Positions 9,045 to 18,020 are shown, counted from the first letter of the stretch. The stretch is 64,000 nt of DNA from UBA9611 sp965237595 (GCA_965237595.1 CBDEFY010000005.1:1-64000); one strand, 5' to 3'. Notes: a model not told the origin generated them from the letters alone. Made by a program: numbers and translations.

Positions 9045-10085
9045 TTACAGCTGAATGGGTTCCACCTTAACGGTTCTTCTCGTTCTGGCCGACTCTATCA
9101 TGGCCTCAGTGATCTGCACGGAATGGAGGCCATCGAGACCCGACGCGCGCGGCTCTTCGTCCAGGGATATGGCCTGGTTGAAGCCCTCAATCTGCCACTT
9201 GGCTAGGGCCAGTGGATCAGGTTCGTAGGAGACCGTGGTATTCACAGTCTCGCTAGTAACCTCCAGACTGCCTCCAAAGGCCGGCCTTGAGGAGTCCTTT
9301 AGCAAAACCCGCCCGTCACTGCCGTAGACCGTCACATCGTTCAAGGCGTCGGGCATCCGGTTCCCGCAGACCATCGTCCCGATGGCGCCACCACTGAACC
9401 TCAAGGACAAGGAGGCCAGATTCTCCAGCGGAGCGTCCACCGTTTGGCCGTCGGTTATGGCAGCAACTTCCACCACCGTCTGGCCCAGTATGAATTCCAG
9501 GCCATCCACACAATGAACACCGGAGCCGATCATGGTCCTGGAGTTCCCGACCAAGTCCGGAGTCTCCCACCATTCCCTTAATCCGGTGCGTAGTTCCCGC
9601 TCCACCTCTCCCCTGACGCCTGAGCCCAGCAGGCCCTGGACCAGTGATACCTCACCCAAGGCGCCCTCCCGAACCAGCCTGCTGGCCTCCACGTGGCCCG
9701 GATGGAACCGCAACTGAAATCCGACGCCCAACTTGACGCCATTGGCTCTGCAAGCCTTGATCATGTCCACGCAATCGTCCAGCGTGGTCGCCATTGGCTT
9801 TTCCACCAAGATATGCTTTGCGGCTTTGGCGGCCAATCGCGTGTGTGTAGCATGCAAATGGTTGGGGGAAGCTGTAAAGACGACGTCCACCCTGGAATCC
9901 GACAACAACGCCTCAATAGAGGTGTAGGCAGCCAGCGCGCCGTGCTTGCTTGCGAACGCGTCCGCCCGCTGTTGGTCTCTGCTGTAGGCCGCGATGATTT
10001 CTGTATCTTCTGCCAAGGCCGCGGCCGGCGCCACCCGGGAATCAGGATAATTCCCGGTACCGATGAATGCCCAACCTATCCCCAA
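9045..10085 (-). CDS. Gfo/Idh/MocA family NAD(P)-dependent oxidoreductase
   Basis: 346 residues. The N-terminal Rossmann fold has FIGTGNYPDSR; the EKPMA motif (HILVEKPMATTLDDC) supplies the conserved lysine of the family; and the C-terminal domain has the GSGVHCVDGLEFI histidine-containing block. Members oxidise or reduce sugars, inositols and related polyols; the substrate is not predictable. The start is the TTG at 10085, since the reading upstream is closed by a stop. Confidence 0.88.
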   Translation of the reverse strand: MGIGWAFIGTGNYPDSRVAPAAALAEDTEIIAAYSRDQQRADAFASKHGALAAYTSIEALLSDSRVDVVFTASPNHLHATHTRLAAKAAKHILVEKPMATTLDDCVDMIKACRANGVKLGVGFQLRFHPGHVEASRLVREGALGEVSLVQGLLGSGVRGEVERELRTGLREWWETPDLVGNSRTMIGSGVHCVDGLEFILGQTVVEVAAITDGQTVDAPLENLASLSLRFSGGAIGTMVCGNRMPDALNDVTVYGSDGRVLLKDSSRPAFGGSLEVTSETVNTTVSYEPDPLALAKWQIEGFNQAISLDEEPRASGLDGLHSVQITEAMIESARTRRTVKVEPIQL

Positions 10086-10138
10086 TCCAACACCCTCTAA
10101 TTGATCCGTTTCATATCGTATTTAGCCGTTGACCGAGG

Positions 10139-10924
10139 CTAGCGGCCTGCTCCCACTTTCATGGTCGCCCCTTTGAGGAATCTGGTCACGTGGGGCAGTA
10201 CCATTTCTCCGGCCCTGGAGGCTTGACCGTGGTCCAGACCGGGCAACGGCACAAATTCCGCGCCTGGTATCGCCTCTGCAGCTTCTTTGGAACCGTGATA
10301 GAACCCGTCGGCATCCCCGCAGTTAAGCAAGCAGGGTATGTCCAGTCCAGGCAGAAGTCCTTCCACGCCATCGGTTCCCCTAGGCGCAAGTGTCGCCGCG
10401 ATCAAAGCCTCGGGGTCGTTTTCCAGAAGACGCTCTCTACGTCCAGGTTCCATGGGTCCCTCGTTGGCCTCGGTGTTTGCCACGTAGCTAGCCATTCCTT
10501 GGCGCAGCAAGTCAATCCGGTCTTGAGGCGGAGTATCGGTATTCGCGGTGTCCGCGCCCATCCCACCGATGATCAATGAGTGGAACCGGTCAAGTGCGTG
10601 CATCACGAGGCCGAACCCGGTGCGCCCGCCCATGGAATAGCCCATGTAGTGGGCCTTGTCCACGCCTGAGTCGTCCATCACCGCCAAGATGTCGCTCACC
10701 CGCAGCTTCGGGTCATAATCCTTTGGGTCGTGGGGTTTGTCGCTGCGGCCGTGCCCTCGGGCGTCCACCAGGATCAGCCGGTAGTCTTTTTGCAGCTCCT
10801 CTACGAAACCGTAGGCGTACCAGGTTTTCAGACTGTTGGTGAGCCCGTGTTGCAGCACTAGGGGAGGCCCGTCTCCCTCAACATGGTAGTGGATCTTTAC
10901 GCCTGAGTTATCTACGTATGGCAT
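10139..10924 (-). CDS. Alpha/beta hydrolase
   Basis: 261 residues with an alpha/beta-hydrolase fold. HG near the N-terminus (LVLQHGLTNS) forms the oxyanion hole, the nucleophile elbow is GYSMGG, and GLDHGQA carries the catalytic histidine near the C-terminus. DARGHGRSD is the usual strand-4 block. It is likely an esterase, lactonase or C-C hydrolase. It lies in a run of minus-strand catabolic genes. Confidence 0.88.
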   Translation of the reverse strand: MPYVDNSGVKIHYHVEGDGPPLVLQHGLTNSLKTWYAYGFVEELQKDYRLILVDARGHGRSDKPHDPKDYDPKLRVSDILAVMDDSGVDKAHYMGYSMGGRTGFGLVMHALDRFHSLIIGGMGADTANTDTPPQDRIDLLRQGMASYVANTEANEGPMEPGRRERLLENDPEALIAATLAPRGTDGVEGLLPGLDIPCLLNCGDADGFYHGSKEAAEAIPGAEFVPLPGLDHGQASRAGEMVLPHVTRFLKGATMKVGAGR

Positions 10925-10979
10925 TTCTCTTCTCCCGATATTAGCGTGATATTAGAAACCCGTAAACCGCCCGACTACC

Positions 10980-12054
10980 CTACCCCTCCCGTATCAGCCT
11001 TGCCGCTTCGTCGCCCATCTCCGAGGTCGAGGCGGCGCCGCCCAAGTCTGCCGTGAGGACGGTGCGCTGCTCCAGGCAGCGGGCCACGGCGTTGTTCACC
11101 CGCTGGGCCGCTTGCTGTTCGCCCAGGTGGTCCAGCATCATGGCCACGGCGGAGACCGTCGCCAGGGGATTGGCGATGCCTTTACCCATGATGTCGAAGG
11201 CCGCGCCGTGGACCGGGCTCGAATAGCGACGGATATTGTCGTTCCGGGTTGATGTTGGCGCTGGGCGCCAGGCCCATGCTGCCTGTCACCACCGCCGCGA
11301 TGTCGGACAGGATGTCGGCGAAAAGATTGGAGGCCACCACCACGTCGAAAGCCTCGGGCCAGCGGACGAAGTCCATGCAGGCCCGGTCGACCAGCAGCGA
11401 TTCGGTCTCGATCTGAGGGAACTCGGCCGCCACGTCCCGGAACACCTCGTCCCAGAAGACCATGCCAAAGGCTTGGGCGTTGGACTTGGTCACCGAGGTG
11501 ACCTTGTTGCCCTTGTTGCGGCGCACGCAGAACTCAAACGCGGCGCGGATGATGCGCTCGGTTCCCCGGCGGGTGAAAATGTTGGTCTGGACCACCGTTT
11601 CGTGGGGGGTGCCGTTGTATAGCCGCCCGCCCACCGGTGCGTACTCGCCCTCGGTGTTCTCCCGGAAGATGACCATGTCTATGTCCCCGGCCTTCTTGCC
11701 AGCCAGGGGCGATACCACACCGGGATAGAGATAGGCCGGCCGGATGCACACCCCTTGGTCGAAGCCCCGCCGCATGGGCAGCAGCAAGCCGTGCAGGGTG
11801 ATGTGATCGGGGATCTGAGGGTCTCCCACCGCGCCGAACAGGATGGCGTCGAAGCCCTTCAGGGTCTCGATGCCGTCGTCGGGCATGAGTTGTCCCGTCT
11901 CTCGGTAATATTCGGAGCCCCAGGGGAACTCGGTGAACTGAAAACTTGGCCCGCCCGTGACGCCGGCCACCGCTTCAAGGGCTTTCCTGCCTTCGGCGAT
12001 GACCTCCAAGCCCACGCCATCGCCGGGAATCACCGCTAATTTGTACTCTGCCAT
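10980..12054 (-). pseudogene. D-malate/tartrate-type decarboxylating dehydrogenase with a single frameshift
   Basis: The first 290 residues (from 12054) carry the isocitrate/isopropylmalate dehydrogenase family hallmarks: VIPGDGVG, FRENTEGEY, SVTKSNAQ, NLFADILSD and MGLAPSANINPERQYPS. ANINPER is typical of the D-malate/tartrate subgroup rather than LeuB. At about 11213-11218 one extra base in a short G/C run breaks FEPVHGAAFDIMGKG, and the sequence continues in the next frame (GKGIANPLATVSAVAMMLDHL) to 10980. One base would restore a 358-residue enzyme that oxidatively decarboxylates a hydroxy-diacid with NAD and divalent metal, so this could be a recent lesion or a sequencing error. Confidence 0.82.
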
Positions 12055-12099
12055 TACGGTCCTTATTGAATTATCTGGTGATGATTGGGCGGGTGCGGA

Positions 12100-13029
12100 T
12101 CAGACGTCCACCCGCTGCACACCGCCGCCCAACAACCGGAAATGGTACACCGAGTCGGCATCAGGGAAGGCCTCTTGGGCTTTGTGATAGGTCGACTTGC
12201 CCCGGCGCTCCCTGGCATCCAAGAGCACGCCCATGATGGTGCCGCTATGGCCGACATTGATTCCCACCGCACCCACCGACTCGGCGAACTCTTGCACTTC
12301 GGCCAGCCTTGGCTTGGCAAGGACGTTCTGACTGGCCTGGGCACTGATGCTGGCCCCTTGACCCACCAGAACGGGGTCCTGATTGGCGATACCCTGGCGC
12401 AACAGGCGCAGGGCTTCCGTGGTCTGCTGGTCAACCGCCTGCCAGCGTCCAAAGCGGTCGACCATGTTGAACTGCACGGTGTCCACGGTGCCGCCCAAGT
12501 CCAGGGCCACAATCTCCATGGGCGGCGGCGGGCCCAAGCTCTCGCGGATGATGCCGGCGCGGTGGTCGAAGAGGGCGACTCCAGGGATCATGATGCCGTC
12601 GGTGGGCTCGATTGACAGGGCGATCTGGGCAATCTGATAGGGCGTTAACTCTTGGCCCAGAGCCAGACCGGTGGCGGCGATGGCTGCGGCCAAGTCGGCG
12701 CTGCTGCTGGCCATGCCCTTGCCCCGGGGGATGGGGTTGTTGATGGTCAACCGAGCGCGGACCTTGGCATTTTTCAGCTGCGAAAGTGTGCGGCGAACGG
12801 CAGCGGCCGCCTTCCCACAGTCTTCGGGCGCTTCCACGCCTGGGCCGTCGGAATAGAGATCAACCTTGACCCGAGAGTAGAAGTCCACCGGACAGGTGAC
12901 CAGGAAGTGGATCCCTTCAATCACACCCTGGGCCAGTTCACCGCAGACGCCTGGCGCACGGACAGTGGCGCTGCCCAAGAGCACAGCTCCGTTTTCGTCT
13001 GAGAAACTGCTATTCGAAGATAAGGCCAA
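12100..13029 (-). CDS. GHMP kinase, PduX-like L-threonine kinase (cobalamin pathway)
   Basis: 309 residues. The N-terminus PGVCGELAQGVIEGIHFLVTC matches the PduX pattern, and the GHMP ATP-binding motif is PRGKGMASSSAD. PduX phosphorylates L-threonine to the precursor of the aminopropanol linker of cobalamin. The neighbours upstream on the same strand are CobU and CobQ, which act on the same nucleotide-loop branch, so the context strongly supports this role. The start lies 6 bp after the CobU stop. Confidence 0.85.
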   Translation of the reverse strand: MALSSNSSFSDENGAVLLGSATVRAPGVCGELAQGVIEGIHFLVTCPVDFYSRVKVDLYSDGPGVEAPEDCGKAAAAVRRTLSQLKNAKVRARLTINNPIPRGKGMASSSADLAAAIAATGLALGQELTPYQIAQIALSIEPTDGIMIPGVALFDHRAGIIRESLGPPPPMEIVALDLGGTVDTVQFNMVDRFGRWQAVDQQTTEALRLLRQGIANQDPVLVGQGASISAQASQNVLAKPRLAEVQEFAESVGAVGINVGHSGTIMGVLLDARERRGKSTYHKAQEAFPDADSVYHFRLLGGGVQRVDV

Positions 13030-13035
13030 GGGACT

Positions 13036-13611
13036 CTACTCCGGACCTGCCGGTTTGATTCGATTGGGCAGTCCCGCAACCACCAGAAACACCTCGGTGG
13101 CTGCGGCGGCAATCTTCTGGTTGACCATCCCCAAGATGTCTTGGAACCGGCGGCCCAACGGCTCGGGAGGGACCAAACTCAGTCCGACCTCGCTGCTAAC
13201 CATGATGAACCCTTGGGATGACGCAGCCGCCAGTTGTATTAGTTTGTCCGTCTCAGCCATCACGGTTTGCTCAATACGGGACTTGGCCTCGCCCTGATGC
13301 TCCATCAGAAGATTGGCCACCCAGACGTCCAGCGAGTCGATAATCACGGTGCTTGGGCTGTCGGGGCCCTTCAACCGTGGTTCCAGTTTCTCCGCCAGTT
13401 TAGAGGGTTCCTCCAGGGTCGACCAGTTAGGCGGTCTGGACTCTTGGTGCCGGAGGATGCGCTCTTTCATCTCCTCGTCAGTCGCCAGACCGGTGGCCAC
13501 GTACAGCGTCGACTGATCCCCGGGCTGATTGAATAACGCCACCCTGCTTTCAGCGAAAGCGCTCTTTCCAGATCTGACTCCCCCCAACACCAGACATAAC
13601 TGGGAGGCCAT
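13036..13611 (-). CDS. cobU: Adenosylcobinamide kinase / adenosylcobinamide-phosphate guanylyltransferase
   Basis: The start is the ATG at 13611, which overlaps the cobQ stop (TAATG), not the longer upstream reading; this gives 191 residues. A P-loop, GGVRSGKS, is at the N-terminus, and the C-terminal block VSSEVGLSLVPPEPLGRRF followed by VVAGLPNRI is diagnostic. The enzyme phosphorylates adenosylcobinamide and then adds GMP, activating it for lower-ligand attachment. It sits between cobQ and the PduX-like gene in one operon. Confidence 0.93.
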   Translation of the reverse strand: MASQLCLVLGGVRSGKSAFAESRVALFNQPGDQSTLYVATGLATDEEMKERILRHQESRPPNWSTLEEPSKLAEKLEPRLKGPDSPSTVIIDSLDVWVANLLMEHQGEAKSRIEQTVMAETDKLIQLAAASSQGFIMVSSEVGLSLVPPEPLGRRFQDILGMVNQKIAAAATEVFLVVAGLPNRIKPAGPE

Positions 13612-15158
13612 TATGCCCTGGCCGCGTCGTATTCGCGGTTTAGCCCGGATACCCGGTAGATGAGGTCCATATCCATGCTGGAGCGGACCCAATCAGCCAA
13701 TTTGTCGAACTCCCGGTCCAGGTCCGAGTCATAGATTGCATCCGGGAGGGCTACACCTTTTCGGCGGGCCAACTCCCCCAGCATGGCGCCCCTAAGCTCG
13801 GTGTTGTGGAACAGACCGTGGATATAGGTGCCCATCACGCTGCCCGACGCGTCCAAAGCCCCATCCAGAGCGTCGGCCTCGGTCACCGGTACATCCGCAC
13901 GGTCCTCGATGCGAAATGGGGGAGAAAAACTTTCGCCCACGGTCCTTCCCATGTGTATCTCGTATCCGTGCACCGGCAACCCGGATGCGCCAGCCAATAG
14001 CCCTGTGGCCCCAACGACGCGGCCTTTTATTCTATGGGTCTCTTTGCTTCCTTGGAAGACAGTTGACAAGGGCAGCACCCCCAGGCCGTCCATCTCCGTG
14101 ATGGACGATTCGACATGTCCGGGGTCACTGAGTTTGGTCCCCAGCATCTGATAGCCGCCACAGATCCCCACCACTGCGGCGCCGTTGCCGTGCAGTTCCT
14201 TTACAGCTTCGCTCAAACCCCGTTCATTCATCCAGGCCAGGTCGGGGATGGTGGTCTTGGTGCCGGGGATGATTACCAGGTCGGGACGGCCCAATTGAGC
14301 GGGAGAATCCACGTACCGCAGATCGACGCCGGGATGGCGGGCCAGTGGATCGAAATCGTCGAAGTTGGAGATGTGGGGAAGCTGGACCACCGCCACGTCC
14401 AATACCGACTGAGCCGCCGCTGTCGAAGCGCCGTCCAAGGCCACCGAGTCTTCTTCGGGGATGTGTATGTCGCGGAAGTAATGGACCAGCCCTGCCACGG
14501 GAATGCCGGTGCGCTCTTCCAGCCAAGTGATGCCGTCGGTGAGCAGGCTGGGGTCGCCCCGGAACTTGTTGATGATGAAGGCTTTGACTATCTCCCGTTC
14601 CTCGGGCTCCAAAAGCTCCAACGTGCCCACCAGAAACGCGAACACCCCGCCGCGGTCGATGTCGCCGCAGAGTAAGACGGGAGCGTTGGCGTAGCGAGCC
14701 ACCCGCATGTTCACAATCTCGGTAGCCTTCAGGTTTATCTCGGCGGGGCTTCCGGCGCCCTCGGCGATGACGATATCAAAGTCGTTGCGCAGGCTGTCCA
14801 GCGAGGTGTGCACCGCCTCCCAAAGTTGGGGCTTGAGACCGAAGTAGTCTTTGACATTGGCCGACAGCATGGGGCGGCCCATCACAACCACCTGGGAGAT
14901 GTGGTCGGCCTCGGGTTTCAGCAACACCGGGTTCATCTCCACCCGGGCCTCGACTCCGGCGGCGTCGGCCTGCACCGCCTGGGCGCGGCCTATCTCGCCG
15001 CCGTCGGCAGTCACATAGGAGTTGTTGGACATGTTCTGGGCTTTGAACGGCGCGACGCGGAACCCGTCCTGGCGGAATATGCGGCAGAAAGCCGACACCA
15101 GCACGCTCTTCCCCACGTGGGAGGCGGTGCCTTGGACCATCAATACCTGTCCTGTCAT
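13611..15158 (-). CDS. cobQ: Cobyric acid synthase
   Basis: 515 residues, full length for CobQ/CbiP. The N-terminal synthetase domain has GTASHVGKS (P-loop), FKAQNMSNNSYVT and EGAGSPAEINL. The C-terminal class I glutamine amidotransferase domain has GICGGYQMLG with the nucleophile Cys and a late catalytic His (HGLFHN). It amidates the b, d, e and g side chains of adenosylcobyrinic diamide using glutamine and ATP. First gene of the cob cluster proper, with cobU coupled at its stop codon. Confidence 0.96.
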   Translation of the reverse strand: MTGQVLMVQGTASHVGKSVLVSAFCRIFRQDGFRVAPFKAQNMSNNSYVTADGGEIGRAQAVQADAAGVEARVEMNPVLLKPEADHISQVVVMGRPMLSANVKDYFGLKPQLWEAVHTSLDSLRNDFDIVIAEGAGSPAEINLKATEIVNMRVARYANAPVLLCGDIDRGGVFAFLVGTLELLEPEEREIVKAFIINKFRGDPSLLTDGITWLEERTGIPVAGLVHYFRDIHIPEEDSVALDGASTAAAQSVLDVAVVQLPHISNFDDFDPLARHPGVDLRYVDSPAQLGRPDLVIIPGTKTTIPDLAWMNERGLSEAVKELHGNGAAVVGICGGYQMLGTKLSDPGHVESSITEMDGLGVLPLSTVFQGSKETHRIKGRVVGATGLLAGASGLPVHGYEIHMGRTVGESFSPPFRIEDRADVPVTEADALDGALDASGSVMGTYIHGLFHNTELRGAMLGELARRKGVALPDAIYDSDLDREFDKLADWVRSSMDMDLIYRVSGLNREYDAARA

Positions 15159-15196
15159 CGTAGGGAGGTAGCCTCCTTTATCCGGTCATACCTCGA

Positions 15197-15841
15197 TTAT
15201 TCCCCGGTGATTCCATCGAGATGGGATGTGTCGTTGAACAGCCGCAGGACCGCGTTGTCCTCGTAGGTCTCAACCATGGTCAGACCGCAGTTCCCGAACG
15301 CGAATGACCAGTTCCCTTCCAGGGGCATCCCCAGGAGTGAGACCATGCCGGCCCGGAGAGAACCGCCATGGCCGACCACCAGAACGGTCTCATCTAAATG
15401 ACGGGCCTTGATCTCGCCAAAGATGCCCGCCATGCGTGCACTCACGCCGCGGGTGGTCTCCCCGCCCTCCGGCGCATAGTCCAGGTTTTTCTCCAGGTAC
15501 CTGGGAAAGTCGCCGGGGAACTGGGACTGAATCTCGGGCAGGGTCAGCCCTTCAAAAGCCCCTTTATGGTACTCCCGAAGCCTGGGCGTTTCGTGTAGTA
15601 CAACGTTCCGATTTTCCAGGGCAAGCTTGGCGGTCTCGGAAGCCCGCAGGAGGTCGCTGCAGTAGGCGGCGTTAATTGGCACCGAGGCGAGGCGCTTCGC
15701 GAGCAACCGCGCCTCCTCAGTGCCTTTGTCCGAGAGCCCGATATCGGTGTGTCCTTGGATCCGTCCCTGGGTGTTCCAGCCAGTCTTGCCGTGACGGACG
15801 ATTAAAAGCATGCCCATTCTGGTGGATATTCTAAACATCAC
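15197..15841 (-). CDS. Histidine phosphatase family protein (CobC-like)
   Basis: Signature VRHGKTGWN near the start supplies the phosphorylated His; RLREYHKGAFEG and VVGHGGSLRAG give the second catalytic His and supporting residues. About 200 residues, matching phosphoglycerate-mutase-like phosphatases. The start is uncertain: ATGs at 15841, 15838, 15817 and 15811 are in frame, and the last two place the motif nearest the N-terminus as usual. Because it leads the cobQ-cobU-pduX cluster, alpha-ribazole phosphatase is the most likely role, though the family is broad. Confidence 0.85.
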   Translation of the reverse strand: MMFRISTRMGMLLIVRHGKTGWNTQGRIQGHTDIGLSDKGTEEARLLAKRLASVPINAAYCSDLLRASETAKLALENRNVVLHETPRLREYHKGAFEGLTLPEIQSQFPGDFPRYLEKNLDYAPEGGETTRGVSARMAGIFGEIKARHLDETVLVVGHGGSLRAGMVSLLGMPLEGNWSFAFGNCGLTMVETYEDNAVLRLFNDTSHLDGITGE

Positions 15842-15962
15842 GCACTTGAAAGTACACCGATGAGTGTAAGTTAATGTCGTCGAGATGTCTTGGCATACAA
15901 CATATTGATGAAGCTAATAGCCTCAGTAGTCGCCATAATTTAAGGAATTGGCATACTATATG

Positions 15963-15991
15963 TTGACATGTCCTGATATCCAAGCTACAAT
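15963..15991 (+). promoter_or_regulatory. Sigma-70-type promoter of the DUF5679 gene
   Basis: TTGACA at 15963-15968 and TACAAT at 15986-15991, separated by exactly 17 bp. It stands about 30 bp upstream of the ATG at 16022, with GGGAGGTG at 16009-16016 as ribosome binding site. One of the clearest promoters in the window. Confidence 0.75.
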
Positions 15992-16021
15992 ATCTCGATC
16001 GTATCGATGGGAGGTGCGTGT

Positions 16022-16162
16022 ATGGAAGCCTACTGTGTAAAGTGTAGGAGCAAACGCGAAATCAGGAATCCCCAGAAAATCACGATGAAGAATGGGAAAC
16101 CTGCCACTCAGGGCACATGCCCGTCCTGTGGCACCAAGGTGTTTCGCATCGGGGCCGCTTAA
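16022..16162 (+). CDS. DUF5679-type small zinc-ribbon protein
   Basis: A 46-residue protein that begins MEAYCVKCRSKREI and has a second cysteine pair, CPSCGTKVFRI, near the C-terminus. The two CxxC pairs (residues 5/8 and about 35/38) would bind one zinc. The TMKNGKPATQG stretch between them is typical of DUF5679. Its own promoter and ribosome binding site, and a hairpin at the stop, show a monocistronic unit. Function unknown; members resemble ribosomal or topoisomerase zinc ribbons. Confidence 0.85.
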   Translation: MEAYCVKCRSKREIRNPQKITMKNGKPATQGTCPSCGTKVFRIGAA

Positions 16163-16182
16163 CAGCGGCCCTCGGCCTTTTT
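16152..16182 (+). terminator. Hairpin over the DUF5679 stop codon
   Basis: GGGCCGCT (16152-16159) pairs with AGCGGCCC (16164-16171) across a 4-nt loop that contains the TAA stop. Six bases later comes TTTTT (16178-16182). Likely factor-independent termination, though the T-run is slightly removed. Confidence 0.55.
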
Positions 16183-16370
16183 CTTCGCTGATTGCGGGCG
16201 GCGTACCGGCAATCCGGTTGCTGTTTACTGGCCGCCAAACCCTCGCCTGATTACCGAGATCAAAGCCTGTGGCAGCCACCCATGTGGGGTAGCTGTTGAC
16301 AGTGGTTGCTGATTGGCTTGGTTGTTGCCTGCCTTGATTTTGTGTGATGTTGATTTAGCAGAGGCGCTTA

Positions 16371-16486
16371 GTTGCGGAGTTCCCGCGACCTGGATGTGCA
16401 CTTTGGTCTGAATATGCCCCTGCGCCTGATGGTGCAGGTACGGTAAATAATCGCATCGTGGCCGGAGGACCCTCCCCTCCGGCCAC
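16371..16486 (+). ncRNA. Possible structured RNA in the 503-bp gap 16163-16665
   Basis: No gene of its own is supported in this gap. It holds three clean hairpins in a row: 16371-16377 with 16383-16389 (one G-U), 16419-16426 with 16431-16438 (loop TGAT), and an 11-bp perfect stem 16458-16468 with 16476-16486 followed by AGGTTTTA. A TTGACA is at 16296-16301, but no good -10 is at the right distance. I do not recognise 6S, SRP, RNase P or tmRNA features. It could equally be a leader with attenuator-like terminators for the gene at 16666. Confidence 0.25.
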
Positions 16487-16494
16487 AGGTTTTA
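16458..16494 (+). terminator. Strong hairpin, probable terminator
   Basis: A perfect 11-bp GC-rich stem, GTGGCCGGAGG with its complement, and a 7-nt loop, followed within 3 nt by TTTTATA. It would end any transcript coming from the gap upstream. Confidence 0.6.
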
Positions 16495-16665
16495 TACGCC
16501 CCCTTTTTTATGCCCCCTTTCCCTCTCCCCCATTATCCCTTTAGACCAGGCCGGTCTGATTTGCCTCTTCCTGTGCTATTATGGCGGCTCACGCCGCCAA
16601 GCTGCTTCTCAAGCGTGATTTTATCCAATGCTACCTGTCGGTGCCACCCGTCGGCCGGAGAAGAC

Positions 16666-16965
16666 ATGACACAGCCAGCAACCTGGCAAGACATCCTGCA
16701 GAAAGACGCTCCAGAGCTTTTCAAAGTGGTGAACGGCGCCCGCGAATCGGTGCTGACTGAAGGAGCCCTTTCGCTTAAGGTAAAAACCCTGATGACCATG
16801 CTCTGCGACGCCCTGTTGGCGCATCCCGACGGCGTGGCCAACATCGCCAACCGGGCCCGGGCGGCAGGTGCGACCGAGGAAGAGATTGCTGAGACCGTGG
16901 GCGTGGCCTTTCTATTCGGAGGCATGCCAGCCCTAGTCACCGGCGCCAACGCATTCAACCGATAG
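16666..16965 (+). CDS. Carboxymuconolactone decarboxylase (AhpD-like) family protein
   Basis: The ATG at 16666 is chosen because GGAGAAG lies just before it; this gives 99 residues, typical for short CMD proteins. The active-site region reads LMTMLCDALLAHPDG, followed by the helical block GATEEEIAETVGVAFLFGGMPA. It has a single Cys rather than the CxxC of true AhpD, so peroxidase-linked redox activity is doubtful. It precedes the aminotransferase gene by 67 bp and may be cotranscribed. Confidence 0.82.
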   Translation: MTQPATWQDILQKDAPELFKVVNGARESVLTEGALSLKVKTLMTMLCDALLAHPDGVANIANRARAAGATEEEIAETVGVAFLFGGMPALVTGANAFNR

Positions 16966-17032
16966 GGGTTAGGGGATATTCAAGAGGTCCCTTCCCCAGC
17001 ATGAACCGGCCAATGTACTGGAGGTGCATGAT

Positions 17033-17947
17033 ATGGCGCAGGCCGAGCCCATCGTGTTCTTCAATGGCGAACTGAAGCCTGAGTCCCAGGTGGGTATCTC
17101 CATCCGGGACCGCGGCTACCTGTACGGGGACGCGGTCTTCGACGCCGCCCGCACCTTCAATGGGACTCCGTTCCGGCTGACGCAGCATGTGCACCGGTCG
17201 TACGACTCGCTGCGCTACCTGCGCATCGACCCCGAAATGGAACCTCCAGAGATGGAGGACTGGTCGCGGCAGGTGGTTGAGCACAATTATCGGCTTCTCC
17301 CGCCCGGCCAAGACATGTGGGTCATGCAACGCATCAGCCGGGGAATCGAGCCCATCCTGCCCGGCGACGAGATGCGGCCCACGGTATTGATTGAGACCCA
17401 CCCCATCCCCTTTGCCCGGCGGGCCTCCCTATACAGAGACGGTGCGGCAATCATCACCCCTTCGGTGCCCAGAGTGCCACCCCGGTTCATGAGCCCCCGG
17501 GCCAAGACCCACAACTATCTGAACCTGATCCTGGGCGAACTGGAGGCCCAGGCCAGCGACCCGGACGGCTGGGCGGTGTTATTGGACGAGGCGGGCAACG
17601 TCACCGAGGGCCGGGGCTCAAACATATTCCTGGTGAAAGACGGGACCGTCGCCACGCCCAAGGGGCAATATGTGCTTGAGGGTATCACCAGGGGCGTAAC
17701 CATGGACTTGGCCACAGGCCTGGACCTGCCGGTTGAAGAAAGGGACTTGGACCTATATGACGCCTACACCGCCGACGAGGCGTTCTTGACTTCGACCAGC
17801 CTGTGCATCTGCCCCATATCCTCGGTGAACGGCACCCCTGTTGCGGGCGGGAACGCACCAGGTGTCATCACCCGCCGACTGATGGATGCGTTCAGCGATC
17901 TGGCCGGGATGGACTTCGAGGGGCAGTATCTGGCCCACCTGGATTGA
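17033..17947 (+). CDS. Class IV PLP aminotransferase (branched-chain / D-amino acid type)
   Basis: 304 residues from the ATG at 17033. This start has GGAGG at 17020-17024 with 8-nt spacing, better than the GTG at 17024. The lysine that binds PLP is in RAKTHNYLNLILGE, the phosphate-binding and substrate loops include EGRGSNIFLVKDG, and EGITRGVTMDLA and TSTSLCICPI follow. This pattern fits IlvE-like branched-chain or D-amino acid aminotransferases and 4-amino-4-deoxychorismate lyase. The residue pattern does not settle which. Confidence 0.88.
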   Translation: MAQAEPIVFFNGELKPESQVGISIRDRGYLYGDAVFDAARTFNGTPFRLTQHVHRSYDSLRYLRIDPEMEPPEMEDWSRQVVEHNYRLLPPGQDMWVMQRISRGIEPILPGDEMRPTVLIETHPIPFARRASLYRDGAAIITPSVPRVPPRFMSPRAKTHNYLNLILGELEAQASDPDGWAVLLDEAGNVTEGRGSNIFLVKDGTVATPKGQYVLEGITRGVTMDLATGLDLPVEERDLDLYDAYTADEAFLTSTSLCICPISSVNGTPVAGGNAPGVITRRLMDAFSDLAGMDFEGQYLAHLD

Positions 17948-17952
17948 TAACC

Positions 17953-17983
17953 CGTAGGGGCACGGCAGTGCCGTGCCCCTACG
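17953..17983. repeat. 31-nt palindrome (interspersed repeat)
   Basis: CGTAGGGGCACGGCA, one base, then its exact reverse complement. It begins 6 nt after the aminotransferase stop and could form a strong hairpin at the 3' end of that transcript, but there is no T-run. It looks like a mobile palindromic repeat. Confidence 0.7.
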
Positions 17984-18020
17984 CCAGCAAAATTACATCC
18001 ATACATGGAGACAGTGCGCT

